The notes beneath the pieces were generated by a model. That model was not told the origin of the DNA, ran no database searches, and was given only the letters and a program-made list of their open reading frames with translations. Made by a program: the position numbers and the translations under genes. Source: Candidatus Aquicultor primus (GTDB lineage: Bacteria; Actinomycetota; Aquicultoria; Aquicultorales; Aquicultoraceae). From it: 5,262 nucleotides of DNA. This document shows, one piece after another, positions 1-5,262 of this stretch; the stretch's first letter is position 1; every line of letters begins with the position of its first letter. The stretch spans positions 1-5,262 of the forward strand of contig MELI01000045.1 in NCBI GenBank assembly GCA_001767575.1, in the 5' to 3' direction.

Positions 1-592
1 GGTCGATGTACTGGCAAACCTCTTTTACACGACGGGTCACTTCGCGCTCTATCTGGTCGATTAAACCGAGTCGAACCCGCTCGTCTCTCTCCTCTTCGAG
101 CGCTATCAAGAGATTGCTTGCCGGCCACTTCGAGTCTATCGGGAGTACCCGCCTGTCCGACAGGATGAGGCCGAACTCGACGACCTTTCCGTTTACGCTG
201 AAGTTATGCGCAATCATATCGTGCGGAAAGAGCTTGAATATCTCGTTTAATATATTCTCGCCCGCCTGCCCTTTGGAGTAGCTCCCGACTATTACGCTTT
301 CCAGGCGCTTTACGACGTTGCGACTCTCCTCTTCGAGATGCTTACGGGCCTCGTAATCGGTTTTCAGATGCTCTATGGTGCGCTGGGTTTTGAGTATCTC
401 ATCGCGAATGAAGCTCTGCGACCTGTCGCCGAACTCAACACTCGATTTCATCTCTTGGATTAGGAGATTTTGCCGTTCAAGGGTATCGCGGAGCGCGGAG
501 GTATCCGAGGGGGCCTTTCTGAATGCGAGAGAGATTACCGCAATAACCAGTACCACGACGAGCGCGAGTAGTGCGACATTTACTGTGTCCAT
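1..592 (-). CDS. rmuC: RmuC-family protein, N-terminal part (3' end cut by window edge)
   Basis: The frame opens at ATG 592-590 and stays open to the window edge, giving 197 residues with no stop. Upstream is GGAG (ribosome binding site) within TTGGAGAGCT, which fixes the start. Residues 5-24 form one hydrophobic helix, so the protein is likely anchored by its N-terminus with the rest in the cytoplasm. Residues about 30-100 are charged and heptad-like (probable coiled coil). From about residue 100 the RmuC core begins: GSYSKGQAGENIL at 103-115, then VVEFGLILSDRRVLPIDSKWP at 137-157, with the family's IDSK signature at 152-155. The family is linked by name and E. coli genetics to limiting DNA rearrangement at inverted repeats; the E139...D153-x-K155 spacing is consistent with a PD-(D/E)xK-like nuclease fold, but that is inference. 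Family members are usually 350-500 residues, so roughly half is missing. It follows the pterin synthase after a 102-nt spacer; I found no convincing promoter of its own. Confidence 0.85.
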   Translation of the reverse strand, partial: MDTVNVALLALVVVLVIAVISLAFRKAPSDTSALRDTLERQNLLIQEMKSSVEFGDRSQSFIRDEILKTQRTIEHLKTDYEARKHLEEESRNVVKRLESVIVGSYSKGQAGENILNEIFKLFPHDMIAHNFSVNGKVVEFGLILSDRRVLPIDSKWPASNLLIALEEERDERVRLGLIDQIEREVTRRVKEVCQYID

Positions 593-600
593 AGCTCTCC
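593..600 (-). promoter_or_regulatory. Ribosome binding site of the RmuC-family gene
   Basis: Reading the minus strand, GGAGAGCT directly precedes ATG 592-590. The GGAG core sits at the usual short distance and supports this start over any downstream Met. Confidence 0.6.
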
Positions 601-651
601 AATAGTGCAACTAATCGCGATGGCATATCTGTTGGCGCTAGATTAAACGGT

Positions 652-693
652 GAACCGGCATAGATGTCGCGCCGGTTCCGCGGAACAGCCGGC
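652..693 (-). promoter_or_regulatory. Two mutually exclusive hairpins after the pterin synthase stop
   Basis: On the minus-strand RNA, hairpin 1 pairs GCCGG (693-689) with CCGGC (675-671), plus an inner UUC/GAA stem (685-683 with 678-676) closed by a CGCG loop and interrupted by a 3-nt bulge. Hairpin 2 pairs GAACCGGC (678-671) with GCCGGTTC (659-652): eight perfect base pairs around an 11-nt loop. Both need bases 671-678, so only one can form at a time. Neither is followed by a clear U-run, so a classical intrinsic terminator is not supported. Possible roles are a 3'-end stabiliser of the upstream message or an attenuator-like switch ahead of the RmuC-family gene. The pairing is seen in the sequence; the role is inference. 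Confidence 0.45.
675..686. repeat. 12-bp perfect palindrome
   Basis: GTTCCGCGGAAC reads the same on both strands. It lies within the hairpin cluster between the pterin synthase and the RmuC-family gene. It could be a dimeric protein binding site, or simply the core of the RNA hairpin described for this spacer; the sequence alone does not decide. Confidence 0.35.
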
Positions 694-694
694 T

Positions 695-1180
695 TTACAG
701 CATATCCCTTTTGTAATATGCAGTCTGACCCGGTGATTCCTCGACGCCTACCGTTATCGAGGTTATGTTGTCCGCCTGCATATCGAGAAGGTCCTCGCGT
801 ATCTTCTCCGATAGATAAAACGCGAGCAATTCGGCTGTGCAGTTCTTTATCGGCAAAATCAAAACATCCGATGCCGGGAAGATGAATCGTTTATCCCTGA
901 AGACCACCTCAACGGTGCCGTTCGCTTCAGTTATGGCGACCAGGTCGTTCTTGGACGGTATAAGCGTCTTGTGGTCGAGTTTGTTGCAGTGGTTCTCCGC
1001 AAATTCCTTAAGGACTGTAAAGTCGAATATATAGCCGATATCGTCGAGTTCTCCCTCCAAATCGACGGATACCGCATAGTTGTGCCCATGAAGACGCTCG
1101 CACTTCTCGCCGAAAATCAAGAAATGAGCGGAGCTGAATTTTAAATAATCTTTTTCGACATGTATCGAGTATTTGCCCAT
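695..1180 (-). CDS. 6-pyruvoyl-tetrahydropterin synthase / QueD-family protein
   Basis: The product has 161 residues, of the T-fold family that converts dihydroneopterin triphosphate to a tetrahydropterin; QueD members make 6-carboxytetrahydropterin for queuosine and other 7-deazapurines. Zinc ligands are H19 (in SSAHF), H31 and H33 (HGH). Catalytic C27 sits in the CxxxHGH pattern of QueD-type enzymes, D69-H70 gives the LDH signature, T115-A-E117 matches the family's (P/T)(T/S)xE motif, and E147 in VGVEESP is the expected pterin-anchoring Glu. At 161 residues it is longer than the roughly 120 of E. coli QueD; the extra length is mainly a strand-rich insert at about 76-109. The frame could open upstream at GTG 1288, overlapping acuC, but residues before ATG 1180-1178 look unlike the family and a promoter points exactly at the ATG, so ATG 1180 is chosen. 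No Shine-Dalgarno precedes it. No queC, queE or queF is adjacent, so the exact pathway is unproven. Confidence 0.88.
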   Translation of the reverse strand: MGKYSIHVEKDYLKFSSAHFLIFGEKCERLHGHNYAVSVDLEGELDDIGYIFDFTVLKEFAENHCNKLDHKTLIPSKNDLVAITEANGTVEVVFRDKRFIFPASDVLILPIKNCTAELLAFYLSEKIREDLLDMQADNITSITVGVEESPGQTAYYKRDML

Positions 1181-1216
1181 GGTAAAAAGAGTATTGCGCT
1201 TAGTCTCTTTTGTCAA
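1181..1216 (-). promoter_or_regulatory. Probable leaderless promoter for the pterin synthase gene
   Basis: Minus-strand TTGACA (1216-1211) is a perfect -35 element. A 17-bp spacer follows, then TACTCT (1193-1188), which fits the TANNNT form of the -10 box. Only seven bases (TTTTACC) separate the -10 from ATG 1180-1178, so transcription should begin at or one base before the A of the start codon. The absence of a Shine-Dalgarno before this ATG agrees with a leaderless message. The -10 has only three of six consensus bases, so strength is uncertain. Confidence 0.6.
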
Positions 1217-1240
1217 CACGCACGCCCGCCGCACGCATCT

Positions 1241-1275
1241 CGCTAAGTTGGAGAGTCTCCAAGCAAACCTTAGCG
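1241..1275 (-). terminator. Bulged hairpin just after the acuC stop (possible 3' end)
   Basis: On the minus-strand RNA the outer stem pairs CGCUAAG (1275-1269) with CUUAGCG (1247-1241). The inner stem pairs UUGGAG (1262-1257) with CUCCAA (1253-1248) around a 3-nt loop. The six bases 1268-1263 form a one-sided bulge. It starts two bases after the acuC TAA (1280-1278). No U-run follows, so this is not a textbook intrinsic terminator; it may protect the mRNA 3' end or assist termination. Its place between acuC and the next promoter fits a boundary between two transcription units. Confidence 0.45.
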
Positions 1276-1277
1276 GT

Positions 1278-2504
1278 TTAGCCGACACTCAATCCCAGAT
1301 AGGGGAAGAGCTTCTGCTTTACCTGCTCAATAGTCTGCTCGGTCTTTGCTTGAAGATTCGCCGCGGTCCCCTCAATCGGCTCATCCCGCAACTTGCGCGG
1401 ACATTCAGAACGGGAGTGACCGGCGCACATTTCGCGCCACGGCCCCGGAATCTCATTATCCAGACCTACCGAGGCGACCTCGGCGGTCAGAAGCGTCCAG
1501 GCTCGCGGCACGACCTCATAGATTTGATATCCGCCACCCCCGAGGGCGACCAGTTTGCCTCCTGAAACCTCATGTGCGAGTTCGTGGATTCTCGCATATA
1601 TGTGCTCGTAGGCGTTGGTCGTAAGGCTCATACTGGCCAGCGGGTCGGTATGATGGGAGTCGCAACCGTTCTGCGAAACAATCAGGTCGGGTTTGAACGC
1701 CCGGACAACCGGCGGAACCACCTCGTTGAAGGCTCGCAAATACAACTCGTCATAAATCCCGGGCTCAAACGGGACATTCACGGAATAGCCCTCCCCTTCG
1801 CCTGTTCCAATCTCTTCGATAAAACCGGTTCCGGGGAAAAGGTACCGTCCACTTTCATGCAACGATAGGGTCAGGACGTCGGAGCGATCATAAAACGCCC
1901 ATTGGACACCGTCTCCGTGATGGGCATCGATATCGACATATAGAACTCGTGCGCCGTAGTGCTTGACGGCATAATCGATGGCACAAGCGGGGTCGTTATA
2001 GACACAAAAGCCCGAAGCCCGGTCGGAAAGCGCGTGATGCAGCCCGCCCGAGATGCTGACCGAGTGAGCCACCCGCCCACTCATTACCAACTCCGTCGCC
2101 TCTATCGCGCTTCCGGCAATAAGGCTCGCCGCCTCGTGCATACCTTTGAATGCCGGATTATCGCCGGCGCCTATGCCGAACTTCGGCCCGTAAACCGAAC
2201 CGTCGGCGCCGTACATCGACGGGTCCCCGAACGTATCGCCGGTCTCACTTATTTTCTTTACCGCGTCGACATAGCCGGCCGTGTGGATTCCCAGCAGCTC
2301 TTCATCGGTCGCCATACGCCCGGGCAACAGCTTTACGTGAGGTTTATAGAAGACGCCATAGGCCTTTAAAAGCTCATAGGTCAACTTCAGGCGAATAGGT
2401 TGAAGCGGATGCGAAGCAGAAAAATTGTAATCCGAGAATTCATCGCCGTAGATGAACGCAACAGCTTCGTCGGCGCTGCCGCCACATAAATCCTTCTGAT
2501 GCAT
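1278..2504 (-). CDS. acuC: AcuC-type histone deacetylase-family protein (acetoin utilisation AcuC-like)
   Basis: This 408-residue protein belongs to the zinc-dependent arginase/deacetylase superfamily. In Bacillus subtilis, AcuC removes acetyl groups from lysines, notably of acetyl-CoA synthetase, in the cytoplasm. The family's working parts are all present: paired catalytic histidines H156-H157 in GGLHHA, zinc ligands D193 and H195 in DIDAHHGDG, third zinc ligand D282 in QNGCDSHHTD, and the transition-state Tyr Y326 in GGGGY. The N-terminal FSDYNFSASHPLQPIRLKL (23-41) is typical of AcuC. Length is slightly above the 387 residues of B. subtilis AcuC. The frame could open at TTG 2549 inside the preceding gene; ATG 2504 is preferred because it lies 10 nt after that gene's stop and follows a purine-rich site. 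No acuA, acuB or acsA is in view; the upstream neighbours are two unknown membrane proteins and a two-component system, with which it is probably co-transcribed. Confidence 0.92.
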   Translation of the reverse strand: MHQKDLCGGSADEAVAFIYGDEFSDYNFSASHPLQPIRLKLTYELLKAYGVFYKPHVKLLPGRMATDEELLGIHTAGYVDAVKKISETGDTFGDPSMYGADGSVYGPKFGIGAGDNPAFKGMHEAASLIAGSAIEATELVMSGRVAHSVSISGGLHHALSDRASGFCVYNDPACAIDYAVKHYGARVLYVDIDAHHGDGVQWAFYDRSDVLTLSLHESGRYLFPGTGFIEEIGTGEGEGYSVNVPFEPGIYDELYLRAFNEVVPPVVRAFKPDLIVSQNGCDSHHTDPLASMSLTTNAYEHIYARIHELAHEVSGGKLVALGGGGYQIYEVVPRAWTLLTAEVASVGLDNEIPGPWREMCAGHSRSECPRKLRDEPIEGTAANLQAKTEQTIEQVKQKLFPYLGLSVG

Positions 2505-2517
2505 TGCCCCCACCCTA
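2505..2517 (-). promoter_or_regulatory. acuC ribosome binding site overlapping the upstream stop codon
   Basis: Minus-strand TAGGGTGGGGGCA joins the stop TAG (2517-2515) of the membrane protein gene to acuC ATG 2504-2502. AGGGTGGGG is the Shine-Dalgarno-like stretch and begins within the stop codon. This argues for ATG 2504 rather than TTG 2549 and suggests coupled translation. Confidence 0.55.
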
Positions 2518-3063
2518 TTTACTCCTGAGGATAAGGAAGAGGCCTGCAATAAAGGTGAGCGCGCTCAGAAGTAGGGGCATATACACAGGGACGATAACCG
2601 GCATCGGCACAAGCGCGATGACGTCTTTAGACAGCAGCGAAGTCGGCCATTTAATAATAGCGTAGAGAAAGGCATAGTAGAGAACGCCCCACAATCCGAC
2701 GACAAATAGCAGCAAATAGACGCGCTCACTCCACTTCTTCCCTATCATGTATACGGCGGCCCCTACCAGCGCCAACATGGCGATTTGACGTATTTGCTCC
2801 GTCACCAGAAGATTCATGTCGACCAGTATCTTAAGAGCGAGGTCCTGTTTTAATACCATAAGGTCGCCGAACTTAAAAACGATATCCTGTTTGTTCAGGC
2901 CCCATGACGGAAGCAATGTTTTTATATTATAGATCTCGCGCAGATATACCGCGGCGGCGGCGTTGAGAAAAGCGACAGTTGTGGCAATTACGACCAGCGA
3001 GGTAAACTTAGCCTTGGCTTTGCGGCTCTTTTTCTTTTTGACTTTCTTCGTGAGGTTTCCCAT
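2515..3063 (-). CDS. Four-helix membrane protein of unknown function (182 aa)
   Basis: I do not recognise a family. The N-terminus is very basic (eleven Lys/Arg in residues 6-19) and should stay in the cytoplasm. Predicted membrane segments are about 21-41, 93-108, 114-136 and 161-179. Between the first two lies an external stretch of about 50 residues (42-92); a second, Pro-rich external loop spans about 137-160 (KWPTSLL...ALVPMPVIVPVYMP). The protein ends just after TM4 in LRSK. No catalytic motif, Cys pair or transporter signature is visible. Start ATG 3063-3061 follows ACGGTGAATTG, with GGTG as a weak ribosome site; TTG 3066 is one codon earlier and less likely. It lies 24 nt after the 276-residue membrane protein and 10 nt before acuC. 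Its helix layout mirrors the upstream gene, so the two may be diverged paralogues or partner subunits; that is inference from topology, not from alignment. Confidence 0.8.
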   Translation of the reverse strand: MGNLTKKVKKKKSRKAKAKFTSLVVIATTVAFLNAAAAVYLREIYNIKTLLPSWGLNKQDIVFKFGDLMVLKQDLALKILVDMNLLVTEQIRQIAMLALVGAAVYMIGKKWSERVYLLLFVVGLWGVLYYAFLYAIIKWPTSLLSKDVIALVPMPVIVPVYMPLLLSALTFIAGLFLILRSK

Positions 3064-3087
3064 CAATTCACCGTCTGTTGCTACGAC

Positions 3088-3918
3088 TTATGCTTTATCT
3101 AATCGGCTGCTATCGACGCTATCGCGAACTTTGTTTCTGGTTAAAAACATACCCGACCTGCCTGCTAAAAACAAGCCTATGCCTAACAATAAGACGATAA
3201 CATAGTTTCGCTGAGCAAGTACGAGAAAAGGCAGGATGGCTTCGGTCATCAACCGCGGGGCAAAGTCGTTTTCGCCAAGCATCCCTTCGACTCTGGCGCG
3301 AATCAAAACCAGAAGAAGCGCGCTCATCCCGACCAGGATAAGGCTGCCACCGAGACCTGTGAGCTTGTAAAAACCGCGGCTTGAAACAAAAAAAAGGATT
3401 CCGGACAAACAACCCAGAAGACCTGCAAAGACAAAGAGCTTATACACGTTGTCGTTGAATTTCTTGCTCACAAAAGTATCTGCGAGCATACCCAGCCTAT
3501 CTATCTCCAGCCGGCTCGATGGCGGAAGACCGGTGGAATTAATCGTATCAGTAAAACCATGGTAATACATCTCGCGTATGATGGCGCTCGCAATAAATGC
3601 TCCAAGCTGTTCCCTCGGCACATCTCTCATATCGGTAGCATGCACATCGAGTTCGATATTCAAACCCGGGACAACCAAGGGCGCACCGGAGTCGCTTTGA
3701 GCAAACCTTTCAAGCTCGGGATAGTAAATCTCCATCAGAGATTGGATATCGATAATCTCCTCGGCGGCGATTACCCCGACACGCTCGACCATCTCAAAGG
3801 AAGAAACCTGGTAAGCATGGTAAGAAAAGAGTGTCAATGCTAGAAAAAAGGTGAAGAAAACGCCGCTGGTAAGTCTGAGGAATTCGCTTCTAGTGGCGCG
3901 GTTTTCCTTGCTCGTCAC
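3088..3918 (-). CDS. Membrane protein with external domain, unknown function (276 aa)
   Basis: I do not recognise a family. After a charged N-terminus comes TM1 (about 16-36), then an acidic external domain of about 120 residues (37-158). This domain holds two helix-like stretches (EEIIDIQSLMEIYYPELERF at 53-72 and REQLGAFIASAIIREMYYHG at 102-121) around a strand-like centre (LVVPGLNIELDVHA at 81-94). TM2 (159-179), TM3 (188-208), a second external loop (209-235) and TM4 (236-254) follow, and a charged tail ends the protein inside. No enzyme motif or lipobox is visible. The start is GTG 3918-3916, preceded by AGCAGG as a modest ribosome site; the ATG overlapping it at 3920 meets an immediate stop in its own frame. 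The gene begins 39 nt after the histidine kinase stop, so it is probably co-transcribed with it. It could be a target of, or accessory sensor for, that kinase, but nothing in the sequence proves this. Confidence 0.8.
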   Translation of the reverse strand: MTSKENRATRSEFLRLTSGVFFTFFLALTLFSYHAYQVSSFEMVERVGVIAAEEIIDIQSLMEIYYPELERFAQSDSGAPLVVPGLNIELDVHATDMRDVPREQLGAFIASAIIREMYYHGFTDTINSTGLPPSSRLEIDRLGMLADTFVSKKFNDNVYKLFVFAGLLGCLSGILFFVSSRGFYKLTGLGGSLILVGMSALLLVLIRARVEGMLGENDFAPRLMTEAILPFLVLAQRNYVIVLLLGIGLFLAGRSGMFLTRNKVRDSVDSSRLDKA

Positions 3919-3957
3919 ATTAGACCTGCTTCACTCTTTATGAGAATAGCTTGGTGG

Positions 3958-5151
3958 CTAGACAACCGCCCGCTCCATAGTCTCGCCATCGTTGCTCTCA
4001 CCACTTTGGATAGTGGGCAGAGTAAATGAGAATGTGCTGCCTGCTTCCAACACGCTCTTCGCCCAGACCCGTCCACCATGCGCCTCGACCAGATGTTTGA
4101 CTATCGCCAGGCCAATGCCGGAACCGCCCGTCACACGCGCGCGCGACTCGTCGACCCTATAGAAATGATTGAACACGTACGGGAGGTCTTCCTTGGATAT
4201 CCCTTCCCCCGAATCCTCGACCGAAACCAGAACTGCGGGGTTATCGACTCCACCGCCTATTGCGAGGTCGATATTGGCGCTTATCTTGACCGTATCGCCC
4301 TCGGCCGTATATTGAAACGCATTGGCGATTAGATTATAAAGCACCTGGCTAATCCTATCGCTGTCGACATTGACCGGCGGTAAGTCCTCACCTATCTCCA
4401 CTTCGAGATGTTTTGACTCCTCGACGGCTCTCGGCCTGAACATCTCGACTACCTGCCGGATGATATAGCCGATGTTGGCTCGCTCCGTCTCGAGTCGGAG
4501 TTGCCTCTCCTCGGCCAGCGCGAGGTCTCTTAAATCATTTAGAAGCCTCGACAAAAGCAAGGTCTCTGTATGGATAGCGGCCAGCTTCTTTTGGCTCGGC
4601 TCTATGACTCCGTCGAGCATGGCCTCGATATTGCCGCGCACCACGGTCAACGGTGTCTTCAACTCGTGAACGATATCTCCGAGCAGCCTGTGACGAAGCT
4701 GATTATTCCTCTCGATGCTCATGGCCATCTTGTTGAAGGAGGTCGCCAACTGCCCGATTTCGTCTTTGGTGCTTACCTCGACGCGATGGGTCAAGTCACC
4801 CTGAGCTATTGTTTTTGCTGCGACCGCCAGCTCATGCAACGGCGCGGTCAACCGCTTGGCGAACAAAACGCCGAGAAGCGCCGCTACCAGAGCGGTTACG
4901 ATGCCGGTAATCCAAATCCACTCATTCACCGACTGCAAGAAACCTTCCTCCAGCGGACCGATAAGGTTAGCCAGCATCCGCGCTCGCATGCCGCCATGCC
5001 CGGAAGCCGCCTGCCCGGCAAACGGCCCGTTTATAAGATAGTCATTGAATTGTAGACCGATTACCCTGTTGATTATCGCCGAGACCGCCGTTATCGAAAC
5101 CAGTGCGATCAGCGTAAATGTAATCGTCAGCCTTGCGGCAAGACTACGCAT
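3958..5151 (-). CDS. Sensor histidine kinase (BaeS/HAMP type)
   Basis: This 397-residue inner-membrane kinase senses a signal outside and phosphorylates the response regulator encoded just upstream. Domains in order: TM1 (9-30); a short external region of about 48 residues (31-78); TM2 (79-98); HAMP (about 97-150, with P104 and the DEIGQLA motif at 130-136); HisKA dimerisation domain with phospho-acceptor H162 in HELKTP; and HATPase_c. The ATP-binding boxes are intact: N-box with N273 and N277, G1 DSGEG at 313-317, F-box around F327-F330, and G2 [11 protein letters not shown] at 342-352. Start ATG 5151-5149 is chosen over the longer frame opening near 5226 because it has a strong GGAGG at 5165-5161, nine bases away, and because the residues before it belong to the regulator's reading region. 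It overlaps the regulator gene by 8 nt. The external part is small, so the stimulus cannot be guessed. Confidence 0.93.
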   Translation of the reverse strand: MRSLAARLTITFTLIALVSITAVSAIINRVIGLQFNDYLINGPFAGQAASGHGGMRARMLANLIGPLEEGFLQSVNEWIWITGIVTALVAALLGVLFAKRLTAPLHELAVAAKTIAQGDLTHRVEVSTKDEIGQLATSFNKMAMSIERNNQLRHRLLGDIVHELKTPLTVVRGNIEAMLDGVIEPSQKKLAAIHTETLLLSRLLNDLRDLALAEERQLRLETERANIGYIIRQVVEMFRPRAVEESKHLEVEIGEDLPPVNVDSDRISQVLYNLIANAFQYTAEGDTVKISANIDLAIGGGVDNPAVLVSVEDSGEGISKEDLPYVFNHFYRVDESRARVTGGSGIGLAIVKHLVEAHGGRVWAKSVLEAGSTFSFTLPTIQSGESNDGETMERAVV

Positions 5152-5262
5152 CGTCGCTTTCCTCCATTCTATAGCCGACACCGAACACAGTGACGATATA
5201 CTGCGGCGTCTTCGGGTTAGCCTCAATCTTCTGGCGGAGATTCTTTACATGCGCATCGATTG
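5144..5262 (-). CDS. OmpR/PhoB-family response regulator, C-terminal tail only
   Basis: Only the last 38 complete codons are present, ending at TAG 5146-5144; the rest lies beyond the right edge. They read [20 protein letters not shown] followed by [18 protein letters not shown]. This is the end of an OmpR-type winged helix-turn-helix: the tail of the recognition helix ([12 protein letters not shown]) and the C-terminal beta hairpin with the hallmark TVFGVGYRM. The receiver domain and its phospho-accepting Asp are not in view. The stop overlaps the start of the histidine kinase by 8 nt, the classic arrangement of a cognate pair, with the regulator gene first. As the first gene seen in this run, its promoter lies outside the window, and the operon it heads may extend through acuC. 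Confidence 0.9.
   Translation of the reverse strand, partial: IDAHVKNLRQKIEANPKTPQYIVTVFGVGYRMEESDDA
5161..5165 (-). promoter_or_regulatory. Kinase ribosome binding site inside the regulator gene
   Basis: Minus-strand GGAGG lies nine bases upstream of kinase ATG 5151-5149 and within the last codons of the response regulator. It decides the kinase start and implies translational coupling of the pair. Confidence 0.75.

Noticed and set aside
6..605. Plus-strand open frames at 6-281 and 375-605
   Set aside because: The opposite strand carries one uninterrupted frame with a membrane anchor, coiled coil and RmuC motif; the plus-strand translations are Ser/Arg-rich and featureless.
593..650. Promoter for the RmuC-family gene
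   Set aside because: TAATCT near 641-646 fits a loose -10 box on the minus strand but no acceptable -35 lies 16-18 bases upstream of it.
1181..1288. 36-residue N-terminal extension of the pterin synthase from GTG 1288
   Set aside because: It would overlap the end of acuC, its residues do not resemble the family's N-terminus, and the hairpin and promoter signals occupy the same stretch.
1173..2369. Plus-strand open frames opposite the pterin synthase and acuC (1173-1565, 1572-1868, 1959-2369)
   Set aside because: They are antisense to well-supported enzymes with complete active sites, have Arg/Pro-rich composition typical of shadow frames, and show no family motif.
3919..3957. Terminator between the kinase and the membrane protein genes
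   Set aside because: Only a weak TTCTC/GAG pairing is possible in these 39 bases and no U-run follows it.
3937..3965. Possible promoter before the 276-residue membrane protein (TTGTCT, 17 bp, CATAAA on the minus strand)
   Set aside because: Each box matches consensus at only four of six positions, the -10 lacks its final T, and the -35 overlaps the end of the kinase gene; the short gap is as well explained by co-transcription.
4570..5055. 161-residue open frame on the plus strand
   Set aside because: It lies antisense to the histidine kinase, whose motifs are all intact; the translation shows no recognisable domain and no ribosome site supports it.

Overview
All seven genes I can support lie on the minus strand, so the window is read here from its right end to its left end. 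Transcription order is: an OmpR-type response regulator (only its C-terminal tail is present), a HAMP-containing sensor histidine kinase, two adjacent four-helix membrane proteins of unknown function, an AcuC-type histone deacetylase-family enzyme, a 6-pyruvoyl-tetrahydropterin synthase/QueD-family protein, and the N-terminal half of an RmuC-family protein that runs off the left edge. The long open frames on the plus strand are antisense shadows of these genes.

The organism is a bacterium of intermediate base composition. AcuC plus a BaeS-like kinase, and a promoter placed so that the pterin-synthase mRNA would have no 5' leader (TTGACA, 17 bp, TACTCT, 7 bp, ATG), are compatible with a deep-branching Actinobacteriota or Firmicutes-like lineage. 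No rRNA or other marker is present, so this assignment is weak.

Region 5262-3958 is the two-component system: the regulator and kinase frames overlap by 8 nt, and the kinase Shine-Dalgarno lies inside the regulator gene. Region 3918-2515 holds the two unknown membrane proteins. They share one predicted layout: basic N-terminus, TM1, outside domain, TM2-TM3 hairpin, outside loop, TM4. Region 2504-1278 is acuC, starting 10 nt after the preceding stop. Gaps from the kinase through acuC are 39, 24 and 10 nt, so these genes probably form one transcription unit. That unit ends at a bulged hairpin just past the acuC stop.

Region 1180-695 is the pterin synthase with its own strong promoter candidate. 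Region 694-593 is a 102-nt spacer with two mutually exclusive hairpins, followed by the RmuC-family gene (592 to the left edge). The window has no mobile element, CRISPR array, tRNA or rRNA gene that I can see. No gap between genes exceeds about 100 nt.

I see no clear new system. The part I cannot explain from known families is the pair of membrane proteins between the two-component system and the lysine deacetylase-like enzyme.
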